From NCBI RefSeq assembly GCF_000422265.1, contig NZ_AULL01000020.1, positions 1-64,000 of the forward strand: DNA of 64,000 bases, given 5' to 3'. Numbering within the stretch: position 1 is the stretch's first letter; every line of letters starts with the position of its first letter. A model generated the notes under the pieces. That model saw only the letters and a list, made by a program, of their open reading frames with translations. It searched no databases and was not told the DNA's origin. Positions 43,073 to 51,184 of this stretch are shown here, one piece after another. The DNA comes from Kaistella palustris DSM 21579. GTDB taxonomy: Bacteria; Bacteroidota; Bacteroidia; Flavobacteriales; Weeksellaceae. Both the position numbers and the translations under genes were made by a program.

Positions 43073-44752
43073 CTATAATTTATGGTTTACATCAACAAAA
43101 GTACCGGTAATGGTAGATGTTCCGTTTCGGGTAACTTTACCGTGAATGGTAATGGTAGATCCCGTACCTACGAATTCAATTTTTGAACCCTGGTTGATGG
43201 TAAGGTCTCCAAAAATAGTCACGTTACCTTTAACTTTAAGGTTGGCGTTGCTGTTAAGGATCATGTGACCGTAAGTGGTAAGGTCACCTTCCAGATTAAG
43301 CAGTGCGCCGCTGTTTATTGCTAAGGAGTTCCAAGGGTTTTGCTGGCTTCCCTGATAAAGTTTCCCAAGCATAGTAAAGGTCGCGTTGCTGTTCACGTTA
43401 ACAGATTCGGTTGCTGTCAGAGCGCCACACCAGGTTAGTTTTGCATTTACGTTGATGCCTTTCAGACTTTTTGTTCCGCCATAAGCGAGGTCCTGACCTG
43501 AATTTACATTTAACCACTCACCGCCGGTATATGCTGCAAATGAACTGCAGTTGACCACGCCACCTGCCGGTGCTACATATTTAATGATCTTCAGACCGCG
43601 TGAGCCGGAGGCTACAAAAATATACTCACCTTTACTCATTACGTAATTTGTAGAACCCAGAAGATCAAGCGCACCCAGAAGTTCCAGCTGCTGACCTTTG
43701 TCCTGATATACAAAAAGTCCCGCTCCGCCATTAGCGACAAAAGCTTTATCGCCATTTACAGAGACAGCGTTCGTCACGATATTCTCAGGATCTACGTCCG
43801 TGATATCGGTAGGCAATGCCAAAGTCTGCAGTTTTGTACCCGAGTTCAGGTTATATACACCTACACCGTTTTTCCCCTGAGAAACCAAAAGTTTTTCACC
43901 CATAAAATCGAGTGTTCTTTTTGATTCCGCAACGTCCTGGTATGCTGCGAATGCGGAGGTTTGCTTAAGGCTGTTTGCATCGTATACCTTTACACCTTCT
44001 GTACCGCTCAGGATCACGATCTTATTTCCGTTAATGCCCACCGCACGAAGATCCGGCAGTGAAATGCTGAATTCTATTTTGTCATCAGCTTTATTCAGCT
44101 GCGCAAATGCACCGGTAGCACCCGATACTGCAAAATATTTTGAAGCATTTGAAGTTACATCCGTACCCACATTTCCGGGAAGTGTGGTGGTTACAAAACG
44201 GTCACTTAACATTCCGTTGTTCAGCGTCAGTTTTCCGGCGAATGCAGCGCTTGCAGTATTGGCGATTTCCGCATTGGTTGCACCGGCTATATAAAGCTGG
44301 CCATTATCATATCGCACTGCACTAATGTCGACATTTGGCGTGATTGCCTGCATTACCATTTTCGGTGTGTTGGGATTGGAAATGTCGATCACTTCGATCG
44401 CACCCAGATACTCCTCACCTTCGGTATTATACGAAACGTATGCGTAATTTCCTTCCACAGCTACGTGTGTAGCCTGAAGTTTCTTTCCCTTGTATTCCGG
44501 CGGCGTAAGTTCTGCAACCAAAACAAGCGGGAAATCACCTGCTTCATCGAGTTTTCTTCCCAAACCCTGGTTTAAATCCAGAATTCCGGAATTCTTGAAA
44601 CTTAACCGCGCGTTTAACGAGTTTGCATCCGAATTCAGGATGACTTCATTCTTTGCGGCGGTTACACCATCCAGATCTGTGCTGTCCTGCCGGCAAGATA
44701 CAGCGAATAAAACAGTGCTGATGCTCAGGATACTTAGTATTTTTTTAATCAT
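43073..44752 (-). CDS. LVIVD-repeat lipoprotein with C-terminal polar-repeat domain
   Basis: From the ATG at 44752 the product is 559 aa with a lipobox FAVSC (Cys20). Residues ~70-390 contain LVIVD-type blades (GNYAYVSYN..YLGAIEVIDISNPNTPK, NGQLYIAGA, GDKAFVANGGAGLFVYQ), giving a beta-propeller, and ~400-559 is an Asn/Gly-rich, strand-repeat region (VNSNATFTMLGKL, LNSNANLKVKGNVTIFGDLTIN) like bactofilin or adhesin beta-helices. It is probably exposed on the cell surface. The frame runs upstream to 44791, but the signal sequence starts at 44752. Confidence 0.85.
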   Translation of the reverse strand: MIKKILSILSISTVLFAVSCRQDSTDLDGVTAAKNEVILNSDANSLNARLSFKNSGILDLNQGLGRKLDEAGDFPLVLVAELTPPEYKGKKLQATHVAVEGNYAYVSYNTEGEEYLGAIEVIDISNPNTPKMVMQAITPNVDISAVRYDNGQLYIAGATNAEIANTASAAFAGKLTLNNGMLSDRFVTTTLPGNVGTDVTSNASKYFAVSGATGAFAQLNKADDKIEFSISLPDLRAVGINGNKIVILSGTEGVKVYDANSLKQTSAFAAYQDVAESKRTLDFMGEKLLVSQGKNGVGVYNLNSGTKLQTLALPTDITDVDPENIVTNAVSVNGDKAFVANGGAGLFVYQDKGQQLELLGALDLLGSTNYVMSKGEYIFVASGSRGLKIIKYVAPAGGVVNCSSFAAYTGGEWLNVNSGQDLAYGGTKSLKGINVNAKLTWCGALTATESVNVNSNATFTMLGKLYQGSQQNPWNSLAINSGALLNLEGDLTTYGHMILNSNANLKVKGNVTIFGDLTINQGSKIEFVGTGSTITIHGKVTRNGTSTITGTFVDVNHKL

Positions 44753-44835
44753 AGTTGAACTTATTATGTTCTTTATTAATGTTTTTGCCAAAACAGCCGG
44801 TATAGTGGGATTTGCAGTACTGTTTTAGCGGCTGC

Positions 44836-44843
44836 AAAGATAA
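44836..44843 (-). promoter_or_regulatory. -7 box TATCTTTG of the LVIVD gene
   Basis: TAnnTTTG on the minus strand, giving an untranslated leader of about 75-80 nt. It shares the 337-bp divergent gap (44753-45089), which contains no gene, with the box of the YaiO-like gene at 45049. Confidence 0.5.
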
Positions 44844-45048
44844 TGAAAATGCACATTCAAAAAATTAAAAATAAAATATTTTTTAGGCATTTTTATTGCG
44901 GAATTCAAAACACCGGAAAACAGTGGGAACAGCGGTGATTCTTCAGCATCATCGTGAAAAGCAGTGATTTTTGAAAAGGAACACTTTTGGTGACAGGATT
45001 TGCAGCTTGTGCGAAATCCGCAGCGATAACTGCAAATAAAAAGTTCAA

Positions 45049-45056
45049 TATCTTTG
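45049..45056 (+). promoter_or_regulatory. -7 box TATCTTTG of the YaiO-like gene
   Basis: TAnnTTTG match, 33 nt before the ATG at 45090. Confidence 0.55.
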
Positions 45057-45089
45057 CCGCCAAAGCCTAATACTTTTTAATCGACTTTA

Positions 45090-46325
45090 ATGAAAAAATA
45101 TTTCGTCCTTTTTTATCTGATGTTGCTGCCATATTCAGTTTTCGGTCAGCAAGACACCACTGCCGATGAGCTGTTCCAGAAAGCGCGAACAGAAGCTTTT
45201 GACAGGAAAGATTATCCCGCCGCAATCGCGACCGCGAAAGAAGCACTGGTCCAGGCACCGGATTATACCGACATTTCCGTATTCCTTGGGCGGCTGTACA
45301 CCTGGTCCGGCGATACTGCAAAAGCCCGGCAGGTTTTTACCGGTCTTCATCAAAAGAAAGTTGAGGACGCAGATTTTTTTCTGGCATATGCCTCGCTGGA
45401 ATACTGGAACGACCAGAACGCAAAAGCTCTCGAACTCGCTGATGAAGGTCTGAATTATAATCCCCGGTCCGCCGACCTGCTTTTACTTAAAGCCAAAATA
45501 TATCAAAGTTTGAAAGATTACGAAGCTTCCCAGGTTATACTTAAAAAACTCTTGGCAGATGATCCGAAAAACAGCGAGGCGCGGGCACTGCTTTTAAAAC
45601 TCGATGACCTGACGGCGAAAAACGCGGTGGGTATTACCTACAATTTCACGCATTTCGACAAACAGTTTGCAGATGACTGGCACCTCATCGGTTTGAGTTA
45701 CAAAAGAAGTACTTCTATAGGCTCGTTTATTGTGCGCGCCAATTATGCAAATAAATTCGGCTCGGGCGGAACGCAGCTTGAGCTGGAAGCTTATCCGCGA
45801 TTGTCGGATATGTTTTATCTTTATGTTGCAGCAGGTTTTTCCGGTGATGTGGGAATTTTCCCAAAATACCGGACGGGACTTTCATTAAACGCGAATCTGC
45901 CTAAAAGCTATGAAGCCGAAATCGGCGTGCGGCAGCTATATTTTGCCGATAATATCGTGCTGTACACCGCGGCAGTGGGAAAATACTACAAAAATTACTG
46001 GTTTAATCTGCGCGCTTACATTACTCCCGACGGCAGCGAGATTTCGCAATCATATACCGGAACGGTGCGGTATTACACCAAAGGTGCTGATGATTATTTT
46101 TCCGTTACGGCGGGAACCGGAATCAGTCCCGAGGATTACCGCAGCAACCTGCTTGATGATCAAAATTATAAGCTCACCACCTATAAGTTTGGGTTTGGAT
46201 ATAACTTCACGGTAAATACGGCCAATCTGTTTTCGGTGTCGGCGATGTATTTCAATCAGGAATATCTCAAAGGTAAAATCGGGAATCAGTACGATTTCAA
46301 TATCGGTTATACCCGCAAGTTCTAG
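45090..46325 (+). CDS. TPR / YaiO-like outer-membrane beta-barrel protein
   Basis: The 411-aa protein has a signal peptide (about 1-19, before QQDTTADELF), tetratricopeptide repeats over ~22-185 (for example PAAIATAKEALVQAPDYTDISVFLGRLYTWSGDTAKARQVF; three or more repeats), and a C-terminal barrel of about 210 residues with alternating strands and a C-terminal Phe. This is the YaiO-type architecture. The PgaA-like TPR-plus-barrel exporters of polysaccharides have the same plan. Its stop overlaps the stop of the convergent GT2/phosphoglycerol-transferase gene (CTAG, 46322-46325), with no terminator between. Confidence 0.85.
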   Translation: MKKYFVLFYLMLLPYSVFGQQDTTADELFQKARTEAFDRKDYPAAIATAKEALVQAPDYTDISVFLGRLYTWSGDTAKARQVFTGLHQKKVEDADFFLAYASLEYWNDQNAKALELADEGLNYNPRSADLLLLKAKIYQSLKDYEASQVILKKLLADDPKNSEARALLLKLDDLTAKNAVGITYNFTHFDKQFADDWHLIGLSYKRSTSIGSFIVRANYANKFGSGGTQLELEAYPRLSDMFYLYVAAGFSGDVGIFPKYRTGLSLNANLPKSYEAEIGVRQLYFADNIVLYTAAVGKYYKNYWFNLRAYITPDGSEISQSYTGTVRYYTKGADDYFSVTAGTGISPEDYRSNLLDDQNYKLTTYKFGFGYNFTVNTANLFSVSAMYFNQEYLKGKIGNQYDFNIGYTRKF

Positions 46326-49300
46326 CGTTTGCTTTGCTCCTTCAAAAAGCCTGTCACCACTGAATCGGGGAACAGTTTGTGTCTCATGTAAAACTGCGAA
46401 TTCATCTTTTTAAAATCTTCAAAGTTCTTGCTGAGCTGGTCATACATTGCAGGCCGATCTACCGCATCGCCTGTTAGATTCTGCATTTTATAGAGCTGGT
46501 CACCGGAAAGGTGGTAATTACCCTGCACATAATCGATGAGCTGGTTTTTACTCTGCATCATCGGAATTCCGGTGGCGTTCTCCACGCCAACAGGCTGAAA
46601 ACCCTGGCCTACCCATGCAATGTTTTTTGGCGTTGCCAGATGATAGTTAGTCCGGTAAAAAGCCAGCACCGAGGGTGCTACATCAAAATGACTTACGGTC
46701 TGGTGAAAGGTTTTCGGTTCCTTTAAAAGCGGCGAATAAATGATCAGTGGGACGTGATAACGATCAATTTTTTCTACAAGCGGGATTTCGGGCATGCTGT
46801 GGTCACCCGTCACGATAAAGATCGTATGCTGAAAATCCGCACGTTTCTTATAGTTTTCGAAGAAATCATGCAGCGCACTGTCGGCATTTATGATCGAGAT
46901 CAACTGGTCTTTATTTTCCCGTGCCCATTTCATTTGTGAGGGATTGAGCTGGCCGCTCTGCAGTATATCATCATATTTCCTTTCGAAAAAGGGCTGATTA
47001 TTAATTTTAAAAGGATTGTGCGAGGAGAGCGTCAGTATGGCGTTAAAATATGGTCCGTTATTTTCAGGTGTAATGTCGAGCGCTTTCCGGAAAACGGACT
47101 GATCTTCGTAACCCCAGCTTTCACCGCGGTTCTGCGGGAGTTTTTGGTAACCTTCGCCAAATGAAAACTCATCGGTAATTTGGTCAACGCCGCTGTATTG
47201 CAGGAAATTTTTTATACGGTCGAAGTCACTGTTCCCGCCATAGAAAAAACCAGTTTTGAAGCCATTCCTTTTAAGGACATTGAAAAGATTAAAATTTGCG
47301 GGAGTCTGAGGTATTTCCAGGAAGCCGTTTTTACCGAAAGGCAGTGAACCGGTGAGCGTAGGTATGGCACTGAAAGTCCGGCCGGAAGAACTGAGTGCGT
47401 TCTGCCAGCTAAGGCTTTTGGACTGCAGGTCGGAAAAGAACGGTGTAAAATTACCGACATAACCACTTGGGCTGCTGTACGCGTGTCCCAGACCTTCCAC
47501 AATGACGAGCACGAGATTGGGTGTTTTTTCTGAATTTTTAAAATAAGGCCCCAGAAAATCAGGTGTATTTTCTTCGCGCCAAAACGGATAGGCCGGATCG
47601 ATCATGTCTGCACTCACGGTCATGTTTTCATCGTGCTGCCATAATTCGGTGAGTTCGGGGTTTCGTTTCAAAATATCAGCAAAGCCGGAAATAAGGAAAT
47701 AACTTAGTTTGCTTTTGCCTGCGGTCTGCTCGAAATCACTCACGCCGCGCTTCGGTTTGTAGGTCGTGTAAGAAGTCGGGACAGCGAAAAGCAGGATTCC
47801 CAGGGAGAGGAAAATCCAGCCTGCGGCGGTCTTTCTGAAACTGAAACGTGTAGCCAGATACGAAATAAAGACCGTCAGCAGGACAGCGGAAATTATCAGC
47901 ACCAGATTTTGAGCGGTCAGCATGCCGCTTGCTGCCAGGATCTGTTCCAGTTCCCGAAGGTCGTAGTAAAAAAGGTCGGCACCCAAAAGATTGTGCGACT
48001 CGGAAAAATAAAGAAAGAGTATAAACTGCGAAAGCGTAAGGAAGGAAATTGCCGCAACGGCAAAAATATTGGCCAGGCGCACCTTCCATAACCACAGCAA
48101 AAGATAAATGGCTCCAAACAGGCTGAGGATCTTTAAGATAAAAATACCATTGTTCCACACCAGGTGTTTCAGCAGTTGGTCTGAATCGAAATTCGGAAAA
48201 GCATAGCGGTACCACAGCCACTCGGCCAGTACACCCGCACCGAAAAGCACCAATGTGACCAGTGCCAGCACGCCCCATTTTTTGAGGCCCGCGTTCCACA
48301 GCAAACCGATCCGCTGCCAAAGGGGAAGTTTCTGCTGATTCGGCCCGAAACCCTGCCGTGTCATTTCGCCCCAGCTATGGTTTTTCCGGAAATAATCGAT
48401 AAAACCACGCACACTCGACTGTACCACGATGGGATGAAAGTAGAACGGTTCCAACGCTGCAGTAAAGATCAGGCGGAGGAAGTCCCGTCTTTTGACATAC
48501 ACCTGATGACTTACCAGATCGACCAATATGGCATAGATCGAAAACAGAAAACCGGTTGAAAGCACCAGCGCCAGGAGGATAAAAAAGAATTTCCAGCTGA
48601 TGATCCCCAGAAATAAAAAGATGATGAAACAGAGGTAACCGAGGAATTCCACGAGCGGCCCCATAAACTCAAAGGTGCACCAGTAAGGCAAACTGATCAT
48701 GCCAAGTCTGCCGTATTTGGGATTCAGCATAAGTCTGCGGTGTTTCCAAAGGGTTTCCATGGTGCCGCGCATCCAGCGGTTGCGCTGTTTCCTGAGGATT
48801 TCTTTGGATTCCGGTACTTCGGTCCAGCAAAGTGGATCCGGAATGGTCAGCACTTCGTAAGGCTCCTTCTTTTCCTCCATGTATTTCCGCATGCGTACGA
48901 CCAGTTCCATATCTTCGCCCACGGTTTTGGAATCATAGCCACCGACGGCAAGCACGATTTCACGGTCGAACACGCCGAAAGCACCGGAAATCAGTATTAA
49001 ACCGGAGGCGCGGGACCAGGCCATCCTTCCCAACACAAAAGCGCGGATATATTCCAGTGCCTGGGTGCGGCCGAGCAGACTTTTGGGAATGTTTACGTCG
49101 GTCACTTTTCCGTTCTCTACTTTGCAGTTATTGGCGAGGCGAATGACACCACCACAGGCGATCAGCCGTTTGCCGGTCTGCTCAAGGAATGGTTTTGCCA
49201 GTTTTAAGATGGCATCCTGCTCCAGGATACAGTCTACATCGATGCACACGAGATATTCGCCCGAGGATACATTAACCCCCACATTCAGGGCGTCGGCTTT

Positions 49301-49756
49301 ACCGCCGTTTTCTTTGTCGACCACGATAAGTTTGCGGAATGCCGGATTTTTACTCTTGTAAATACCGCGCACTTCTTTCGTAGGAATATTGCCCTGAATA
49401 TAAAAGGAAACCGCCTCAAGTTCGTACTCACTGATCAGGCGCTCCATCGAATCATCTTTACTGCCGTCATTTACAATGATGATCTCCAGCCGGTGGTAGT
49501 ACAGCGACAGCAGTGAACGCACATTTTCAACAATGGTCATTCCTTCGTTATACGCCGGTGCAATAACGCTGAAAGCCGGCGGATTGGGATTGGCGGCAAT
49601 GATGCTGTAATCTGTAAAGGAGTTCTGTTTTTTATACCGAAGCACGGCGCCCAGCGCATACACGCTGATCCACACGTAGATCAGGAAAACGCCAGCGCCG
49701 TAGAGCAGGAAAAGCCAGGTAACAGTTTCGAAGAAGAGCGAAGAAAATTCCGGCAT
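46322..49756 (-). CDS. Fused GT2 glycan synthase and LtaS/OpgB-like phosphoglycerol transferase
   Basis: A 1144-aa membrane protein. Residues ~1-470 are a processive GT2 synthase: N-terminal membrane helix, VIAPAYNEG, VNDGSKDDS, DKENGGKADALN, D173xD175 (CIDVDC), GED, and Q324RNRW328 followed by membrane helices. A second set of membrane helices (about 490-660) leads to a sulfatase-fold domain with E754 (VIVEGLG), T794 (GRTFSA, like the OpgB GxTxxA motif), SSHNPF and D985-H986 (VTGDHS), the metal-site pattern of LtaS/OpgB transferases. It likely polymerises a sugar on the inner membrane and decorates it with phosphoglycerol or phosphoethanolamine. Its ATG overlaps the HEAT gene stop (TAATG), so translation is coupled. 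Confidence 0.88.
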   Translation of the reverse strand: MPEFSSLFFETVTWLFLLYGAGVFLIYVWISVYALGAVLRYKKQNSFTDYSIIAANPNPPAFSVIAPAYNEGMTIVENVRSLLSLYYHRLEIIIVNDGSKDDSMERLISEYELEAVSFYIQGNIPTKEVRGIYKSKNPAFRKLIVVDKENGGKADALNVGVNVSSGEYLVCIDVDCILEQDAILKLAKPFLEQTGKRLIACGGVIRLANNCKVENGKVTDVNIPKSLLGRTQALEYIRAFVLGRMAWSRASGLILISGAFGVFDREIVLAVGGYDSKTVGEDMELVVRMRKYMEEKKEPYEVLTIPDPLCWTEVPESKEILRKQRNRWMRGTMETLWKHRRLMLNPKYGRLGMISLPYWCTFEFMGPLVEFLGYLCFIIFLFLGIISWKFFFILLALVLSTGFLFSIYAILVDLVSHQVYVKRRDFLRLIFTAALEPFYFHPIVVQSSVRGFIDYFRKNHSWGEMTRQGFGPNQQKLPLWQRIGLLWNAGLKKWGVLALVTLVLFGAGVLAEWLWYRYAFPNFDSDQLLKHLVWNNGIFILKILSLFGAIYLLLWLWKVRLANIFAVAAISFLTLSQFILFLYFSESHNLLGADLFYYDLRELEQILAASGMLTAQNLVLIISAVLLTVFISYLATRFSFRKTAAGWIFLSLGILLFAVPTSYTTYKPKRGVSDFEQTAGKSKLSYFLISGFADILKRNPELTELWQHDENMTVSADMIDPAYPFWREENTPDFLGPYFKNSEKTPNLVLVIVEGLGHAYSSPSGYVGNFTPFFSDLQSKSLSWQNALSSSGRTFSAIPTLTGSLPFGKNGFLEIPQTPANFNLFNVLKRNGFKTGFFYGGNSDFDRIKNFLQYSGVDQITDEFSFGEGYQKLPQNRGESWGYEDQSVFRKALDITPENNGPYFNAILTLSSHNPFKINNQPFFERKYDDILQSGQLNPSQMKWARENKDQLISIINADSALHDFFENYKKRADFQHTIFIVTGDHSMPEIPLVEKIDRYHVPLIIYSPLLKEPKTFHQTVSHFDVAPSVLAFYRTNYHLATPKNIAWVGQGFQPVGVENATGIPMMQSKNQLIDYVQGNYHLSGDQLYKMQNLTGDAVDRPAMYDQLSKNFEDFKKMNSQFYMRHKLFPDSVVTGFLKEQSKR

Positions 49757-50805
49757 TAATTATTGTCTATTGCGTGGTTGATGATACGGTTTATTTCAGC
49801 GGGTGTACTTTCCTGCGCTGCATGCCGCCGGAGGTCTTCGGTAAATCCGAGTGAGACCAGCGCCTGAGCGGCTGCGATTTTTATTTCGGGTTCGGGATGC
49901 CCGTAAAGTTCTTCCTTAAAAAAATCCAGGCAACGGGGGTCGCTGGAGAGTTTCAGCATCTTCATAATTTCGGTCTGTACCGGTAGTGGCTGCGTGGGAA
50001 AGCGGCGCATGAGGTCGGGATTGGTTTCGGATTCTTCGAGTGCCTGCAGGGTTTTTACCAACTCGCATCGTACGCTGACGGAGTCGTGGTCCCAAAGGTT
50101 CTGTATTAATGGTTCTGCGGGAAAAAATTTAAATTTCCGGATGAGGCGCAGGGTGAAGATCACGACTGAACTATTGGAGCTTCCGAGCCAAAGCTGCAGT
50201 TGGGCAGCGGCGTCCGGCGGCATTTCCGGTATTGCAAGCAGAAGGCGCAACTGTTGCCAGTCAGAAACGGGCGTGCGGTGGTCATTCAGAAACTGAAGTC
50301 CTTCAAAACCTTTGAAATGAACAGAAGAATACTGTGCCTCTTCATATACCAGGTGGAAAGGGTGGGTGAGGAACGTTTCAATTTGCGGCAAAGCAGACTC
50401 AACCTGCATAGCGGTCATTTCCTGAATGGCACCCACGATCAGATGCGGTTTTTTCTGCTGAAGTTTCCGCAGTGATTCCCGGGCCAGCCCATGCCTTTCG
50501 TACAAAGTTTTCAGATCTCTTTTGGCCGTACCGGAAAATTTTCTCTCTGCTTTCACGAGTTTTTCCAGAAAGAGCTGCTCGAAATATACATTCTGGAGTC
50601 TTTGGTTAAAAGCCGGATTCGCGGCGGTTTCATCGGCACCGTAAATGATCACCGAGCTTATCTTTTCATCGATCACGGCACCCCAAAGCTGCTCCGACAA
50701 CAGTTCTTTAAACTTCGAAAAGCTGTAGAAGATCACTACTGCAATAAGCAACAGTATGAGCAGGAGGATCGCCAGTAAGATAAAGAAAAGAAGATGCAGG
50801 GACAT
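49756..50805 (-). CDS. Membrane-anchored HEAT-repeat-like protein
   Basis: A 349-aa protein with an N-terminal membrane helix (about residues 5-27) and a cytoplasmic, all-helical region that looks like HEAT/ARM repeats (e.g. PQIETFLTHPFHLVYEEAQY, IQNLWDHDSVSVRCELVKTLQALEES, EIKIAAAQALVSLGF). It lies between a receiver gene (17 nt upstream) and the GT2 fusion (overlapping stop/start), so it belongs to the operon. HEAT proteins mediate binding to other proteins, so it is a plausible link between the signalling part and the synthase; this is inference. No catalytic motif is visible. Confidence 0.75.
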   Translation of the reverse strand: MSLHLLFFILLAILLLILLLIAVVIFYSFSKFKELLSEQLWGAVIDEKISSVIIYGADETAANPAFNQRLQNVYFEQLFLEKLVKAERKFSGTAKRDLKTLYERHGLARESLRKLQQKKPHLIVGAIQEMTAMQVESALPQIETFLTHPFHLVYEEAQYSSVHFKGFEGLQFLNDHRTPVSDWQQLRLLLAIPEMPPDAAAQLQLWLGSSNSSVVIFTLRLIRKFKFFPAEPLIQNLWDHDSVSVRCELVKTLQALEESETNPDLMRRFPTQPLPVQTEIMKMLKLSSDPRCLDFFKEELYGHPEPEIKIAAAQALVSLGFTEDLRRHAAQESTPAEINRIINHAIDNN

Positions 50806-50822
50806 GGACCGTAATATAGCAT

Positions 50823-51182
50823 TTATTTCCCGGGAAGCAATCGCCTGATCCGCAGGGCCAACTCACTGGGGCTGAAAGGTTTTACTACAAAATCGTATGC
50901 CCCCAGATCGAATGCTTCCAGAATGACTTCTTCCTGGCCCATACTCGAAAGCATGATGACGGGAATTTTTTTCTCGAATTTCTTCAGGGCCGACAGAATT
51001 TCAATGCCGGAGGCAAAGGGCATCATAATATCGGTAATGATCAGGTCTACATGTTTGGCATTCAGCGTGTCGATGGCTTCTTTGCCGTTGCGGGCGAGGA
51101 TCACCCGGTAGCCTTCTTTAATGAGTTTATGTTCAATAGTCTTTAAAATCAATTCGTCGTCTTCGGCGATTAATATCAACAT
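50823..51182 (-). CDS. Stand-alone response regulator (receiver only)
   Basis: From the ATG at 51182 the product is 119 aa: the receiver acidic pair (EDDEL, D8-D9), the phospho-acceptor D51 in DLIITDIMMPFASG, the Ser/Thr switch position MLSSMG and the Lys of VKPFSP. There is no output domain, so it should act by protein-protein binding. The upstream-reaching frame (to 51245) overlaps the kinase and is rejected. It lies 2 nt after the hybrid kinase stop and 17 nt before the HEAT gene. Confidence 0.88.
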   Translation of the reverse strand: MLILIAEDDELILKTIEHKLIKEGYRVILARNGKEAIDTLNAKHVDLIITDIMMPFASGIEILSALKKFEKKIPVIMLSSMGQEEVILEAFDLGAYDFVVKPFSPSELALRIRRLLPGK

Positions 51183-51184
51183 AT

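Noticed and set aside
44034..44294. Frame of 86 codons antisense to the LVIVD lipoprotein
   Set aside because: Ala/Ser/Val-rich shadow of the propeller repeats.
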